A stretch of 64,000 nucleotides of DNA from Dactylis glomerata (GCA_007115705.1 QXEO01001819.1:496001-560000); one strand, 5' to 3'. Shown: positions 1-13,824, numbered from the stretch's first letter. A program made the numbers and translations. The notes: generated from the letters alone by a model not told the origin.

Positions 1-146
1 ACTATATTCAGAAATTGGAATGAGAATTAATCTAAATAAGACGAAGGGATTCGAACCATCTATACGTTAGTTACAACATATTTGCAGTATAGTTTTACTT
101 TCTTGCTGCACATTATATTGCAATGGTGATCGATTTTTTTTTTCAG

Positions 147-206
147 AATTCTGCACTGGATATGACAGACGGTCCTGGGCTCCTGGCTCACCAACGATCC
201 TGGTAA
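147..206 (+). CDS. Possible terminal exon of an unidentified gene
   Basis: A run of T residues followed by CAG (ending at 146) looks like a strong splice acceptor. The frame after it reads 19 codons to a TAA at 204-206 (ends HQRSW-stop). The rest of the gene would lie left of the window. It could equally be chance, because the stretch is short and no domain is visible. I do not recognise the product. Confidence 0.22.
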   Translation, partial: NSALDMTDGPGLLAHQRSW

Positions 207-2314
207 TTAATCTCTGATGTGGTGTTTGGTCAGGTCGTACTGTTGTGCTGATGCGCCAAGAGAACTGAGGGGAAGGACAGAGAAGGAAGTACCGTGAGCA
301 GCAGAAAGATGTATGTTTTGGCCTCCCCGTGATGCGGGATGTGGGAAATTTCTGAGCTAAATATTCAGTTTTTGTTAGCTGCTTGCCTGCTTCAAGTGTC
401 TACAGAGTAAGATGAAGTAAGTTTCTTCCTCATAAATTGAATGCAAGATGAAGCCAAATATCGGATCACTTTCACCATGAGGCCAGACGGTTGAATGTTG
501 CTTCAGTAGGTTATGGTTTCAAGATTACAAAATAGTTGATTCATTGTATCTATTAAATTGATTGCCATGATCACAAATGTTCTTAATTTTTTTAATTTTC
601 TCTGTTTTTGTTTATTAGTGAACATACAGTGTGATCTTCCATAATGTGGAAATGTCACTTGAAAAAATATATATTCTTAAATTTGGTAGAGATGAATCTA
701 AGTTGGCAACAGGCTACCCTTTTGAGCACACTTTCTATTTCTGTTACTAGATATGAACTGCTAATGTGTCATGATTTCATGCTGATGGTACTGGTGTTTG
801 ATTTGTAGATACATAAATTTCATTAAGGACATGGAATAATTCATTATCCATTGGTCATATCATTATCACAAGACATTTGATTGCTTCCATTTTACCATGG
901 CTCAATGAGGAGAAAGGTGTAACAAAAAATGCCCCCTTCTCTTCCATGCCTCATTTAATTGATATAACCATTCTTTGGTCCACTCTGGATTGCATTGTAC
1001 TCTTACATATATCAATAGTTCTCAACTTGCCCAGTTTTTAGTGCAAAACACACCCATCTTGTGTATCCAGAACATCGTTACCATGGCATGCGTAGATGTT
1101 TGGATTTAAAACAATTGAGCTAACTAACTCATGTTTGTTATTAGCGGAGTCTATTGTTATTAGCTCCAACAATTGTTCATTCTTTGTGCGACCTTTTTCT
1201 TACACCAGAAAAAAAAAGACGTGAGCTTTGTTGGGCGGCGCAATAGGTTTCTCGAGCGAGAGAAGGTTGTAGAAGTATTAGAGTATGAACACAACTGATT
1301 GTATATAACTGTTGTTGAATTCAGTGATTAGCAATAATCATTGCCGAAGTTGTCTTAACATTATTACAAGTTTGTTGAAGTGCCACCTTGCAATTAGAAC
1401 TGGTAGTCGACAACTTGAGCGGATGGGAGGGTAGCAGAGCTGAAGACAAAGCCAGATGCAAAGTGCTCATCCTACTTGTGGACTTGTAGTGTTGTTGGTA
1501 TAATAAGAGGCAATGTATGTTATGCATGATCAATACAAAACCAGATGGAGGCTCTAGAATTCGCTCCGCAATTCCCATTGTACATATTTTGTTTGCTATC
1601 CTGCCTGATTTAACATTCCTAACATCTCAGGTGTTTGTGTAGACAGTTGTTATTACTCTCGCCTATCATCGTAGGTAACTTCTATGAATTTTATTTTTAA
1701 AAAAGTGATCTTCAAGTTATTTTTACTACAATGGAGTGAAGGGAAAAATATTTGACACAACTCCGGCTAAATAACATGTTGTCTTGAAAACTGGTCTGTA
1801 GTTACAAAAAATTGTATAGACTATTTTTTGTCCATCAACAACATGAACTGAATGGTCATATACTTTTGGTCTTATGTTTAAAAGCAGCAAAACTGGACCT
1901 TTTCTTTAAAAAAGGGGGGACACAAGAACAAGAGAAAATAATTAAGTAAAATATTGAGAATCTAGAAAAAATTAATCCAGAAAAGAACTGAGAGAATAAT
2001 AAGAAAAATATAGAAATTCACATACAACAAAAATTAGGATTTCTCATGAATTTATTGTTTTTCAGTTGCCCTAGATTTTTGGAAACTTGTGGATTTACTG
2101 GTATGGATAATCTCTAAATAGTTAAGGGAACCAAATTTAAATTATTTCTGATAGTTATATGTACAAATTGTAAATTCATGCAGGATCCAACAACAAAAAA
2201 CGAATGCAATGTGAAATGTGAAATGACACTTTATATTGATTAGAAAGATGTCTTTGATAGCATAAATTTACATCGATGGAAACTTTTAAGTATATTATGT
2301 TTACACGTGTGATA
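207..2314. other. AT-rich intergenic DNA, no gene seen
   Basis: Two kilobases of AT-rich sequence with no reading frame that looks conserved. The only longer minus-strand frame (1321-1578) has no recognisable domain and its composition is not coding-like. I see no LTR ends or inverted repeats I can defend. The right part may be the body of the Helitron ending at 2345. Confidence 0.5.
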
Positions 2315-2315
2315 A

Positions 2316-2345
2316 GCACCGTAGAATGCACGGGCAGTCAACTAG
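2316..2345 (+). mobile_element. Helitron-like 3' terminus
   Basis: A short hairpin (CCGT at 2319-2322 pairing with ACGG at 2330-2333) is followed eight bases later by CTAG (2342-2345) and then a T. Hairpin, then CTRR, then host T is the hallmark of a Helitron 3' end. The sequence closely resembles the end at 13824. I could not place the 5' TC end, so only the terminus is annotated. Confidence 0.5.
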
Positions 2346-3083
2346 TGGAAGTTAATCGTCTGCCGCCGCCGGTTGATTAAGCCGTATCCGGCCACGCCCT
2401 CGTCACGGGAACACGCCAGGATAGGCAAACACATCCTCCCCTCCATTCTCGCTTCAATTTTGAGGAGAGGATCAGGTGGCCTCCTCCGTCGATCCGTGAG
2501 CAGCAGCTCAGCACTCGGGAAAGAGGAACGAATTGGGCGGCTTGGGGTTTCTAGCGTCTTCTATGTGTGGCGGGGATGGCGGTGACTGGAGGCGGACCTT
2601 GGATCCGTCATTCTGCAATGGGATGAGGTGTTTTCTATGCGAGTGGTGTCGTCCTAGAGAAAAAATGCAGTCGATCTGCTTTGCGGCTGCTCCGCCATGG
2701 CAGTCCATTGCTCACCACGCTGGAGTTCCTGTGGCTGCTGTAGCGCGGCTGTCCGTATCTCCTCCATCGTCAGCTGGCCTGATGTGCTCATCGGACTTGA
2801 AGTTGATTTTGAGTGCCCTTCAAGATTTAGAAGTTTATAACTGCCTCTGCTCGGCATGGCTGGATGGTGGTCTCTGCTCACGGACGTGCAGTTGATTTTG
2901 AGTGCGGATCTTCCTTCCTGCTATCGGTCCTGAATGTAAAACGAGTACTGCCTCCACAAATACCCAGTAAAACGAGTACTGCCTCCACAAATACCCATCC
3001 CACTTTTCCTGAAGTTTACTTTAAAGAGCAATAATGCTATCGCCCTTGTATTGCTTGCGCGGCTGTGATGTACTATCTTGTTA
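2346..3083. other. GC-richer host segment between two Helitron ends
   Basis: A segment clearly richer in G+C than its surroundings, bounded by a plus-strand Helitron end at 2345 and a minus-strand one at 3084. It has a 120-codon plus-strand frame (2533-2895) with many Cys and Ser residues but no recognisable domain, and a shorter frame at 2373-2585. It may be the 5' part or an exon of a broken gene. No function can be assigned. Confidence 0.35.
2937..2997. repeat. Two-copy 31-bp tandem repeat
   Basis: The unit starting TAAAACGAGTACTGCCTCCA occurs twice back to back (2937-2967 and 2968-2997/8), essentially without mismatch. It is a small recent local duplication. Confidence 0.85.
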
Positions 3084-3111
3084 CTAGATGTAGGGGTGCG
3101 CCTTGGCGCAC
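3084..3111 (-). mobile_element. Helitron 3' terminus, minus strand
   Basis: Read on the minus strand, a perfect 7-bp stem (GTGCGCC/GGCGCAC, plus positions 3096-3111, 2-nt loop) is followed by eight bases, CTAG (3087 down to 3084) and a host T. This matches the 3' end at 57712 in both stem and spacing, so the two belong to one family. The element body extends to the right. Its 5' TC end was not found. Confidence 0.7.
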
Positions 3112-6100
3112 GAGCCCGTGGAATTACGTTTGTTAAATTTTACAAAGCAAAGATTAGGCACAAAATACTGTGTCATAGAGGAAATTGTTCCAAGATAATG
3201 AGCAATTCACTATTCTCAAATCTAAAAAACGAAAACAACAATATTGCAATACCAAGACAGCAAATATTACAGTCAGAAAGAAATATAGAATGTCATCTTT
3301 CATTATGCCATGTAGACATGCTCAATCTCTCCCTTTCCAATTAACATATGTGCATCAGGGAAGAAAATTATCTTACAAATTTATCAAAATGAACATGTAT
3401 CAAAATAATGAACGTCAAAGGAAACTACCAGATGAGTAGGTAGGTAGCTTTCTGTGGTAAGTTTCAGTTACTTAATAGCTAAACATATAGACCAAGAATA
3501 TTTTTACTGAAAAGGTTTCATTATTTGGGAGGCCACACCGACATCCTACAAAGAGATTATTTAGTCTCAACAACTGTAGTGGATTCACACACTAAATCAC
3601 AGATCGTCCTTGGACCTACATCATATTTCGAAGATTTGCAGCCTGGCTGCGCAAAGCTTCAATAACTTGGAATCCTTTTGCTCATTGACCATATATACTT
3701 TTTCCCTTAGCTTCTTTCACATTTGACTCGTGAAACGCCATGGTCGATCCAAAAGACCAAATCTGAATAAAATTTGTGGCACCTGACCAAAATTTGGTTA
3801 GTACCTTCTTTTAAACATGTCCTAAAAGGTTCCCAAGCTTTATCTTAATGCTTTCGATCCAAAGACACAAAATCAGAAGTAATTGAATGTAGATGAAACA
3901 TGAAACTTTGAATTGAAGTAATAACCATTAAAATAAGCAGCTCCACCATGAGCTAACTAATCTCTGAATATCCTAAAATTAGTATGCACAAGCATAAACT
4001 GACTTCCATCTACTTTCATTTCACCAAGAGCAAAAGAAGCCAGGCACTGACTGGACAGAAGTTGATGAGAACAAATTAGGATGATAGAAACTCCAAGAGC
4101 TTGAGAAAAACACATATGATCAAATGTGGGAACTCGACAGGCAAAACTCAAACACCTTAATAGAAGAATCCAGATAGTTCCACATGGAAACATGGCTAAA
4201 TCGATGAACAATGTTAAAAACTGCAAGAAATTCACCTGTTACCTGCAAATTATGACTCGTACACTAATAGTAAGATTTTCTTTTGTTTCTTCTATTTTGA
4301 AGTACGCGTGAGGTATAATACAAAACTTAAGTGAATCGTCACAAAAAGGACCTTTCATCATCTTTTTTTAACACATGACCTTTCATCACTTGAATTGACT
4401 GTAGTTGAAAGCCATTCAAGGTCGTGAAAGTTCGAATCACACAAATCATATCAATAATCCAGTTTACTGCTTGGGACATGATGTATATGTGATAATTAAC
4501 AGTCAATTTTCCCTTTGACAATTAACTAATTATAGTCGTGTGCTGACAGTTCAAGCAGCAACTTCGCTTCATTCCACATCCTAAACTGAAGGCAAAACAA
4601 CCAAAAGAAAGCAAAAACAGAGAACAAAAGATCAAATAGCAACAATATTTAAGTGATCAGATGATATAAATAGAGAGACATAAAGATAACCATTCAAAGT
4701 GAGATGCATAATGAGAAGGAAACAAAATAATTTAATACTTGGCCTTGCATCACATAAAAAAATTATGAACCATTTACAAAATATATTTGACTCTGACCAC
4801 TTTTCAGATCAAGCCTGGCAACATATTGTTGCTAAATAGTGTACAAAATACAAAGAAAAAAATCAAATTAGAGAGCAATCTATAATGTAAATAGTGTACA
4901 AAATACTGAAGCCTTACCAGTGAAGGAAAAACAGGTGCTAGAGATTTCTCGTAGTAAAACACTTAATGATGCACTGGGAGTTAACTCGTCCATGGGTAAT
5001 CTATGGCGCCTATCAGCATGAGATTCCTACACAAAACAATAGTTTTAATCCAAGAATAATTAGGAACCACCCAAAAGTAACGAGGGTGAAAGGGTATCTT
5101 TGAAGCACCTTCCCATCAGAATGGACATAAATCTCCATCCTTAAATATTCTCTGAGCTAATACTATTATTGAAGATTAAAAATAAATTCTCTTATGAGTT
5201 TGCACCACATTATGATCTGAAAGGTCTCAAAAAATGTACTATTGTATAGAATAAAAGAAGAGGTGGACTCAATTTTTTTTAAAGGACATAAACAGAACAC
5301 AAACACCACATATATTACTGGAAGCATGAGCACATTTGTTATTACATTTTTTCTGCATCTAGCGTAAAAATTATTTGCAAAAATAGAACAAGAAACCTGA
5401 ATTACATGCTTGCAAGCTGATAGTCACCAAAATAAATGTGTATTTAGGGTATCGACAGCTCACACATTTCATGTATAGCTAGAAAAATCACTGAAGCGTC
5501 AAATAAACCAATTATAGCACAACATAATATAAAGAGGAAAAAACTGCAGCGCATTGACAAGGGGTCACCTCGGGTGCCTGCCGTCGTGCGCAACGGAGGA
5601 GGGGGCTCGGACCTGCATCTCTACATAACCTCCATTGTGTTCAGGTCACACCAACATTGTTACTCTGGTCTATGGCAAGCCATTGTTGTAGTCTAAGTTT
5701 GCTGCAGGAAGGTGGGGATCCCGAGAGAGAAGCATAATCAAGAAAAAAGCATCTCAGGTTAACCAAAATTAAGCACTAAAAATGTATTACCATGAATACT
5801 AAATGGCAGAAATGACTAATTGTACATGGAAAATCAGATCATCACATACAACTGAAATGATGTACAAATATATCATAAATAATTGTCTGGTGCCATGTTC
5901 AATTTAGGATGGGTAGGCTTACGTTTTTGGGTCCTTTACTCTTTGCTCCTATCCCATTCCTCCGTTCCTTGGTCACTGTCAGCATTCTTTCCTCTTTCAC
6001 CTTCATTTTTTTTTTCTGTTGATCAAGTTTAATTATTATAGTTCATTAAAAAATATTGTGCAAATATTGATGTCCACTTGTACCTTTTGTTCCAGACTAT

Positions 6101-8901
6101 CTACACTTAATATGCCAAGTGACTCAGATTGAGATAAAATAGTTCTAACCCACAGACAAAAAAATAAAACTATTTATAAACTAATTTAAGAAAACATGTT
6201 ATGTATATGGATCAAAACACTCATAAATTTCAGAATTTGCTTGGTGTAGGATAGCAAGAAATAGCCGGGAAATGAATCCATTCTAACATACAGTAGTACG
6301 CAGTAGTATCAATAATCAATCCAGGCAGCCAAACACACACACAGCCCTACAGAGCAAGATTACCCAATCCTGGACTTTGTGTTCCCAATCCTGGGTTTGG
6401 TGATAGATCTGTGTGTCTAGATAAATCTGCAAGATTACACCAGGGTACAAAAAATAAAAACTGAATGCAAGTTCAAGAAAAAATATGATTTATGTAGTTG
6501 CTCTTACTTGCCAAATAATATGATCTACAGATATAGGATGTGGAACATTGATATGCAGATGCACGATCTTTCAAAAGCTAGGCAAGATTGTATTAGAAAT
6601 CAAACTTGCAAAACAGAGCCATGGCAAAGAAAAGATGGCAGATTAGTTCAAGAATCCAAATAGGCATGAATACTAAAATATGGGCAAGTTGCTTATTGGT
6701 TAAACAGAGTGATCTGTAGATGCACTGACAATCTTTTTCAGTTTAGTAACAGTACCAGAAATTGGGTTTCTTGTGAACCAAACATTCTTATTTAACTAAT
6801 CAAAAGGAAATAAGAAAAGACCATTCATTCATTTGTATTTTGCTATATGGATTTTGGGTAATGCAAAAATGCCTATTTACTTATAAGCAATGAAATGCAG
6901 CCAATGGCACTTAGGCTAAGCTTTTGTATATTACTGAAATCTCACAATAACGAAGAGATGGTCACATATGAACTACTTTTAAAGCACAAATGTGTTTCTT
7001 AGGATGGCCTGCAAGGATGCTTTCCTCATATACCCGACTTTGAATAGGATCCTATTTGGTGCTTCCCTGATTTTTAGTATTTCTTCTAAAGCATGAAAAA
7101 ATAAAAAAAATCCCTCATGTTTGGTCCTTCGGTAAACGAAGTAGTTCCTGTTCCCTCCTTCCCTTTTAATCTGTTAATGTGTATTAAGAGTCCTCCTCAG
7201 AAATCTTAAGATTCTTGCAAGTTTTATAGTTTTCTTATTCAGTAACTATGAAGTAACTAAAAATCTGAATGCAAGCTGATGTAAATCATGGCTGTAATAC
7301 ACATTAGCAAGGTCCCTTTGCTGGCTGCAAATTCATTTTCCCATTTGTCATCCACTACAGGTTATTATCGGAACAAAAGCACTTTATAAGAACCAACGAA
7401 GACAAGCAATGTGATATACCTCATTTACAAATCCAGTGACCACCAGAGAAGAGGCATAGGAGGGTGAGGAGCCACACTGATGGTCCTCCATGACCATGAC
7501 AAAACAGTGCCGGACACAATGTGGGGAGGTCGCGTGAGGAAGAGAAGCACAAGAGGCACCTAATAAACCTAGCAACAAAACAAACATGATTTTTAGAAAG
7601 CAACATCATGAACCTGGATCTGGCTACCATGCACATCAAGAGAGCAAATAGAAGAAAGATAAAGGCAATAAATGAAGTTTTTTGCTCAAGGACTCTTATA
7701 TGCACCAAAAATTGATATATTTCCCCATTTGTAGGCACCTACCGTGGACACCAACCAGAAAAAGGAAGGACTGATGTAGATCCATGAAATGAGCTGGTAG
7801 GCAAATCCCGAGACCAAATCGGAGAAATAATCATAAGAAAAGAACAACCACTACCTTTGAAGGATGAGGTAACATGGATACACCTGAAGCCAACACAAGT
7901 TTTGATACAACTACCGAAGCCATCAGCGAGGTTAGAAGAATTCAGGGATTGTGAGATGCAAAAGAAGCACATGAAAGAATTCTAGTTAACACATCGATCA
8001 AGAAGAGAGAACTCTAAACTAAAAGCAAGATTCTTTACCTTATGAGGGCCGAGTGACCAAGAAAAGGATGTGAAATGGATGTCCCTTTAACAGCATAAAA
8101 GCTACCGATCGTACTTGCTATTAATTGTATACTCATGTCTCAGATTGTGCTCCTCCATTTCTGATATGCAACAACAAAAGAAGAACATATATTACCTATA
8201 TTCTATAACAAATATACTGAATACAAGAAGCATGCAAGATTAATAATATCAAACAAACACATGGTATGGTGAGAAAAATGAACACTTTCAGTTCTTGCAA
8301 CTTTGCATGTACCACGTCATAACAAAAGAAGCAAAATTTCATAAGAGGTAGGCATGGTAGTGCTCATTTCTTTGCAGGAGCAAGCACTTCTATTGTTGTG
8401 GTAATCAACCCAGAAAAGAAACAGTCAGACCTAAAACAAAAATCCATTAATTTAGTAGAAATACAACATCAGATTTAGCTTAGTACCATTAGGTTATTTC
8501 TATTAAAGTATTAATTGATGAGAAGAGAGCTGACTTTCTCATGACTACCTTTTCCAATACAACATCAAGTAGCTTAGTAAAATCATTCAACAGAAGAACC
8601 AATCTAATAAAATGACATAGATAGAAACAAACTACCTTTTCTTATGCTCTAGATGCAAACAAAATCACCAAAGAGGTGTAGCCGACAAAAAAAGACAAAG
8701 AGAAAATGGAGAGAAAATCATTCAGATCTACTGCATATCGTGTGAAATACTAAATTATCAACCAAAAGCTATATCTGAAAATTACACGATATCTAACATT
8801 AATAGCAGATTATAAACTGAGACTGTACAACAATATCCAGATCATCATGGATGGTCTACAAATATTACAGTATAAATACCGATGTAAAAAATGGCTTCAT
8901 T

Positions 8902-8981
8902 TCTACCAGTTTTTTTATTTTTAGGAGCAGCTAGAAACGAAATCATCTGATCCATGACCAGAGAAAAATCATTAAACATTG
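8902..8981. repeat. 80-bp direct repeat, copy 1
   Basis: The block from TCTACCAGTTTTT to ATTAAACATTG is repeated nearly exactly at 9290-9369, about 390 bp away. Only a couple of bases differ. It suggests a local duplication inside the Helitron-like region. Confidence 0.85.
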
Positions 8982-9289
8982 AGAAATGAATGTGAGCAAG
9001 ACCTTCGTGGCTCAACTTTGTCCTATCTAATCGGTAGTAGAATGGAGGAAATTTTATAAGAAAAGTATTGCCATACCTCATCGATTGGCACAATCTGGTC
9101 GATCTGAAGCTGACTACAAAACCTATCAACCTGTACAAAAAATATAAGAAGAAAATTAGAAAACCTAAATGCAATCTGCAAGAAAATACATAGGAAGGTG
9201 CACTAAAAGGTCAGATGGTGAGCAGACTCGTGACTCAAGGGCAAGAAATTCAATGGTAGGAAGATGAGACGCCCATTGCAACCAAGATC

Positions 9290-9369
9290 TCTACCAGTTT
9301 TTTAATTTTTAGGAGCAGCTAGAAACGAAATCATCTGATCCATGACCAGAGAAAACTCATTAAACATTG
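9290..9369. repeat. 80-bp direct repeat, copy 2
   Basis: Second copy of the block at 8902-8981. It differs from the first at a T/A base and an A/C base. Confidence 0.85.
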
Positions 9370-10770
9370 GATGCATCACATTACCCAATTCTTCTTCTTC
9401 TTGCCTTGGAACCAATTAGATTATGAAAATTACAAAGATTGTTGAGACAAAAACACAGCTAAATATTAGCATACCGATGACCATCACAGTACTTTTACCT
9501 GAAGCAAAATAACTAATAAGGTCCCAATACTAATCAGAAACGGATCCCAGGAGAGGAACATCATGGGATTAACCAAAAGGAAGTAGTGGATGATATAATG
9601 AGACAAAAATCACACAAGCTAGCTCCAGGCACAGATCGTGAACACCAACCAGAAAAGAAACTCAAAGAATGAATAATCAAACCTATTGTTTATATCCCGG
9701 CAAAAGATAGGAGAGCTGACCTACACATCACACAAGCATAACTCATATTAATTTCAGAACTCAGAGATGATTTCCATTATGAGGACCTCGAAGTCACATC
9801 TCGTTCAGCATGCTGGCGCTCGCATAACCCTAAAACATGCAAACCATAAAGTTCAGCCTTCATGAGGTAAAAATGAATAGAAAAACCAAACTATTGATGA
9901 TTGTAAGAAGCTCAAACTCAATTCATAAGAGAATATTAAAATAAAACATCTATAGAATATATACAGATTTATGTCCTCCTCAAAGATAAATGACATAAAC
10001 GGTATACAAAATATTTACTACAGACCCATCTTACAAATATAGCTTCTCTAATTAGTAGGTTGGCTCAACAAATATATTACACATTCATCTCTGAAATTTG
10101 CCCTGCTGATACATTCTAGTAATGCTGCTATATGCAATCTGTAGAAAATTAAGAGAAATGCTCACAGGGCATCATCCAATGTAATATTAGTTAGGGAAAT
10201 CAGTAATGAATTTCACCGAAGATATAAAAAGAAGCAATAATCCTAGTGCAATATCATGAAGAAGATAATGGAAACCTACAACGCTCCATGGTGTGCCGCC
10301 GTCGGCGACGAGACCCTCGGTGGTCTTCAACAGGAGGCTCCTGCTGATTGTGTGACCAAGCCATTGCCGGTAGCTGCAGCGCTTGCTCCTCGTCGCCATC
10401 ACCGAACGGTTTCCCAGCCTCCCAACTTTTGATTCGAACTCAAGGTCTGCAAAATCAGTAGGTTAGCAGCAAATAAATCATCAACTAAGCAGAAAGCAGG
10501 CAACACAACATACATCAAGCAAAGTCCATCAGCACACCAGCAAGCAAGCAATGAAGCACAAGGCATCCAAGCACGTACGCACCAGGTGACATTGATAAAA
10601 GAAGCAGCAGCTAGCACCAGGTGCCAAATCTTCTATAGAACTTCCATCTTGCTCCAGAACAAATCTGAACCAAAAAACAAAGAGGCAAATCAGATGCAAA
10701 ACAAAAGAAGAATCTATCTACTCTAAAAATCACCACGTGGGAATATAAATCTATAGTGGACCCAAACATC

Positions 10771-11900
10771 ATAGATGGACATGGACTCTAGTCAGACCCC
10801 AATAAACCAACAAATGGCATGCCCAACTATTTTTAGAGGTCAAAGTCCATGTCCGCCGTCGTCCGCACTTCAATCCCCACTGCTGGCCAGCAGTGCTCTG
10901 GCCCGCTTCCTCCACCCTAGAGGTCAAAGTCCATGTTGCTTCCCTTCCTCTCATGCCCCTGCTTCCCTTCGCCTCCCCTTGCAGCAGCCATGGAGAAAAT
11001 CAGCATATTGAGTGGTGGTGATGGGAGAGGATGCATGAGGAGGTGAGATGGGGCCTGGGAGGAGGAAGAGGATGGGTGGCGACCATGGAAGCGGAAAGGC
11101 GCCACCGGACGCGGGAAGAGAAGGGCGGAACCCGCTGGCCGCGTCGGCGCCTCGCGCCGGGCCGCCGCTCGTCGCCGCCATGGCCACCCGCCGGGCCGCT
11201 GCGCCCAGCAGCCGCCATGATGACCCCAAGCCCGCGCTGCTCCCAGCCGCCGCTGACACCGCCTGCGCCGCCCGCGCTGCTCCCAGCCGCCGGCGGCACC
11301 GCCGAAGCCGTCCGCTCACGTGCCGCTCCTGGCCGCCGCCGGCGCCGCCGCTCGGCCGCTCGCGCGCGTCGTCAGCCGCCGGCGCGCCGCTCCTTCAGCC
11401 GTCGGTGCCGCGTCGTGCTCGCGTCGGGCCGCCGCCGCCGCTCCAGCCGCCTACGACGCGCCGTCGCTGCATCAGCCGCCTGCATCGCGCCGCCGCTGCC
11501 GCCGCCTCTGTACCGCTCGCGATTGGTTAGGGTTCCCTGTTGCACTGATTGGGGGAGAACGATATTTTGTCTCTGAGGGGGGTTTGGATTTTCTTTTGAG
11601 TGATATAACTGTGGCCCACAGTCAGACGCAAGTGGCGCTGGCCACTTGCACAAGTGGGAAGGACTCCGTCCTATGACCACTGGGCCCCCGGGCATGTGGT
11701 CCACTCGTCATTGACAAACCGGCTAAAACTATCGGTGCAAAAAGACATGCTACGGCGCGCAGGAAAAAAAAACAACGGCGAATCAACGGCTGAGATCCTC
11801 CCAAGACGGCGATCCGACGGCCCATATTACCTAATCGCCGTGGAGGAGAGCCGTCTATGCACGAATTATACCTTTAGATACATCTTAGCTTAGCTCAGAA
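10771..11900. other. GC-rich low-complexity block, no gene called
   Basis: Between about 11030 and 11530 the sequence is dominated by GCCGCC-type repeats and is open in four or more frames on both strands. The peptides are runs of Ala, Arg, Pro and Ser. This is what GC-rich DNA gives in any frame and is not evidence of a protein. On the minus strand it could be the 5' leader of a gene (an AACCCTAACC motif lies near 11530), but no start or domain supports that. Confidence 0.4.
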
Positions 11901-13790
11901 ACAGTAACACGTTTTTTTTTTATAAGTGGTGTTTTGGATTTCAGGTCTATATAAATTTATTATAAAAACATCTGCCTGTACAAATAAAATTGTAAAACAT
12001 CTGGTAGGTTGTACGTCCATCGCTGTAGTTTTTATTTAAGCCCCTTGTGAATAGAGAAATCAACCCGCAGTACAAAAGTTCAACACTTTTACATTTTAAC
12101 CCATCACCTCTATCCCGTCTGCCCCGACTCTGCGCCTCCACCCGCCCGCAAGATCCCTCTGTGCCGCCGGGCAACGACTCCTTCGCGGTCGCCCTGCTTC
12201 CTCCCACCGACACCGGGTCCGACTTCCAAAAACCACACAGGGAGACCCCATGGCCGCTGCAGCTCTCCTGTCTAGGACGCCCTTGTCCGAATCTCATATA
12301 AGGAGACCCCAGCGTCGGAGCAGATGAGCGCGGACACGAGCAGGCCAGGCTCTCCGGCCGGTTCATGACGAGGTCGCCCTTGATGAGGTCCCGCACCTCC
12401 GCTGCTCGGAGCTCCAGCAAGTCACTGTCGAGGATGCCCTCCTCCGAATCTCACACAAGGTGGCCCCTAGCGCCGGCGCAGACGAGCGCGGACCACCGCT
12501 CACGTAGCCAATTCAACTAAATCGCTATTTATGTCGCTCTGGGCTTAGCACGACCTGCTTGGAGTGGAGTAGCTGAACCAGGAAGGATTTGAGCGCAGAT
12601 TTTATTTTGGCTGTGTGCTGCCTCCAACTGTGGCTGCACGCACTACTCCGGCGACTCCCAATGGTGCTCCAGCTTTCACCATCTCCTATCAAACTAAATC
12701 GCATCACATTCAAAAATAAATCAGCAGTCGAAGCCTACTCAACCAAGTTCTGTCTCGATTCCGGTTTTCTTCATGGGAAGAACCTGATCCCCTATCTATG
12801 GCCTGATTAGCCTCACGCTTGGTCGTTTTATGTGGAGATGCATGTGTTGCTACTAAAAATCTGAACTGTTTGTTAGTATATCATTGGTTTAATGTGTTTT
12901 GGTTCACACACATTTGACTTCACCTGTAGATAATACAGTACACGGTTCGTTGCTCCCTTCTTCTCTGTGTTCCTTCGTTTTTATGAATTTATGTAACTTG
13001 GTGTCCACATGTTTTTCAATACCATCTACTATGGTTGGTCATGAAACTCTGATTTTTATTGCCAATTTTATTGCTAGGAAACAAACAAAATACTAAAATT
13101 TTGGCACAATCTACAGTTATGATCAAACAGTCAACACTTGCCAATATTTTGGCTATGCTTGCTTAGGTCATGCGAAAATTTTGCTAGGGAAGATCTCAAA
13201 CCAAACATAGTTTTAGATTGCTGATTTCGTAGGTCTACGAGATCTCAAATAGTAAAATCTCATCATAAAGACCTAAAAATTATAATAAATTAACCCCTAG
13301 CAACTAACAGGCTTATTTGCTATGTATATAATAAAGACCGAGCATCGGAGCAGGGTCACCAGTTTGGTCATCTGTCTATGTTTGGCTCTGAGGACTCAAA
13401 TTCATAGAGATGGTCCTACCTGCTACCTCGCTCTCAATATGGTTGGGCGACAAGCGGCCATCTTTCTTTCAAGCGACAGAGTGAGTTAGAGGTGACCCTG
13501 AGACGAAAGAAGGAGCCGATCAGACGGAGGCGTGGGTGAAGCCGTCGGTTCCTTAAGGGAGGAAGGCATGGGGTGCGGGCAAAAAAGAACAGTAAGATGG
13601 CCGGCGCGAAGGGGAATTCGAGAAAGGAAAGAGAAGGCCACCGTATCAGAGAGCACAAAAGGGTAAAGAATGGTGGTGTCGGGCGACCAGGAGCGGGGAC
13701 GGAGCCATACGCTGTTGACAAATAAAGGATGGTGATGTGGCATGTGGGTATTAAAAGTTGCTCACAATAAAAGTTAAATAAATGAAATAG
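11901..13790. other. Intergenic DNA, no gene seen
   Basis: Mixed-composition DNA. Frames at 11947-12420 (minus) and 12047-12301 (plus) overlap each other and show no domain. The last 450 bases probably belong to the Helitron ending at 13824. No LTR, tRNA or convincing exon was seen. Confidence 0.45.
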
Positions 13791-13824
13791 ATCATCCCGT
13801 AGCAACGCACGGGTATTTAACTAG
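13791..13824 (+). mobile_element. Helitron 3' terminus
   Basis: A 5-bp stem CCCGT (13796-13800) and ACGGG (13809-13813) with an 8-nt loop is followed by seven bases, CTAG (13821-13824) and host T. This is a standard Helitron 3' end and resembles the one at 2345. The 5' end may lie near 13325, judging from a composition change, but I could not fix it. Confidence 0.6.

Larger units (their letters stand above)
3112..10770 (-). other. Probable Helitron body or decayed region with minus-strand exon-like pieces
   Basis: This stretch is AT-rich with no long open frame. Several short minus-strand blocks look like exons, each with AG acceptor, open frame and GT donor: 4918-5026 (36 codons, contains PMDELTPSASLSVLLREI), 7420-7568 (contains MVMEDHQCGSSPSYASSLVV), 9077-9130 (18 codons, VDRFCSQLQIDQIVPIDE) and 10280-10399 (starts ATG; MATRSKRCSYRQWLGH). 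Their order fits one minus-strand gene or a set of fragments collected by the Helitron whose 3' end is at 3084. I do not recognise any product, and some blocks may be chance. Confidence 0.35.

Noticed and set aside
11031..11704. Long overlapping open frames on both strands
   Set aside because: The block is GCC-repeat rich and open in several frames at once. The peptides are low-complexity Ala/Arg/Pro runs with no domain.
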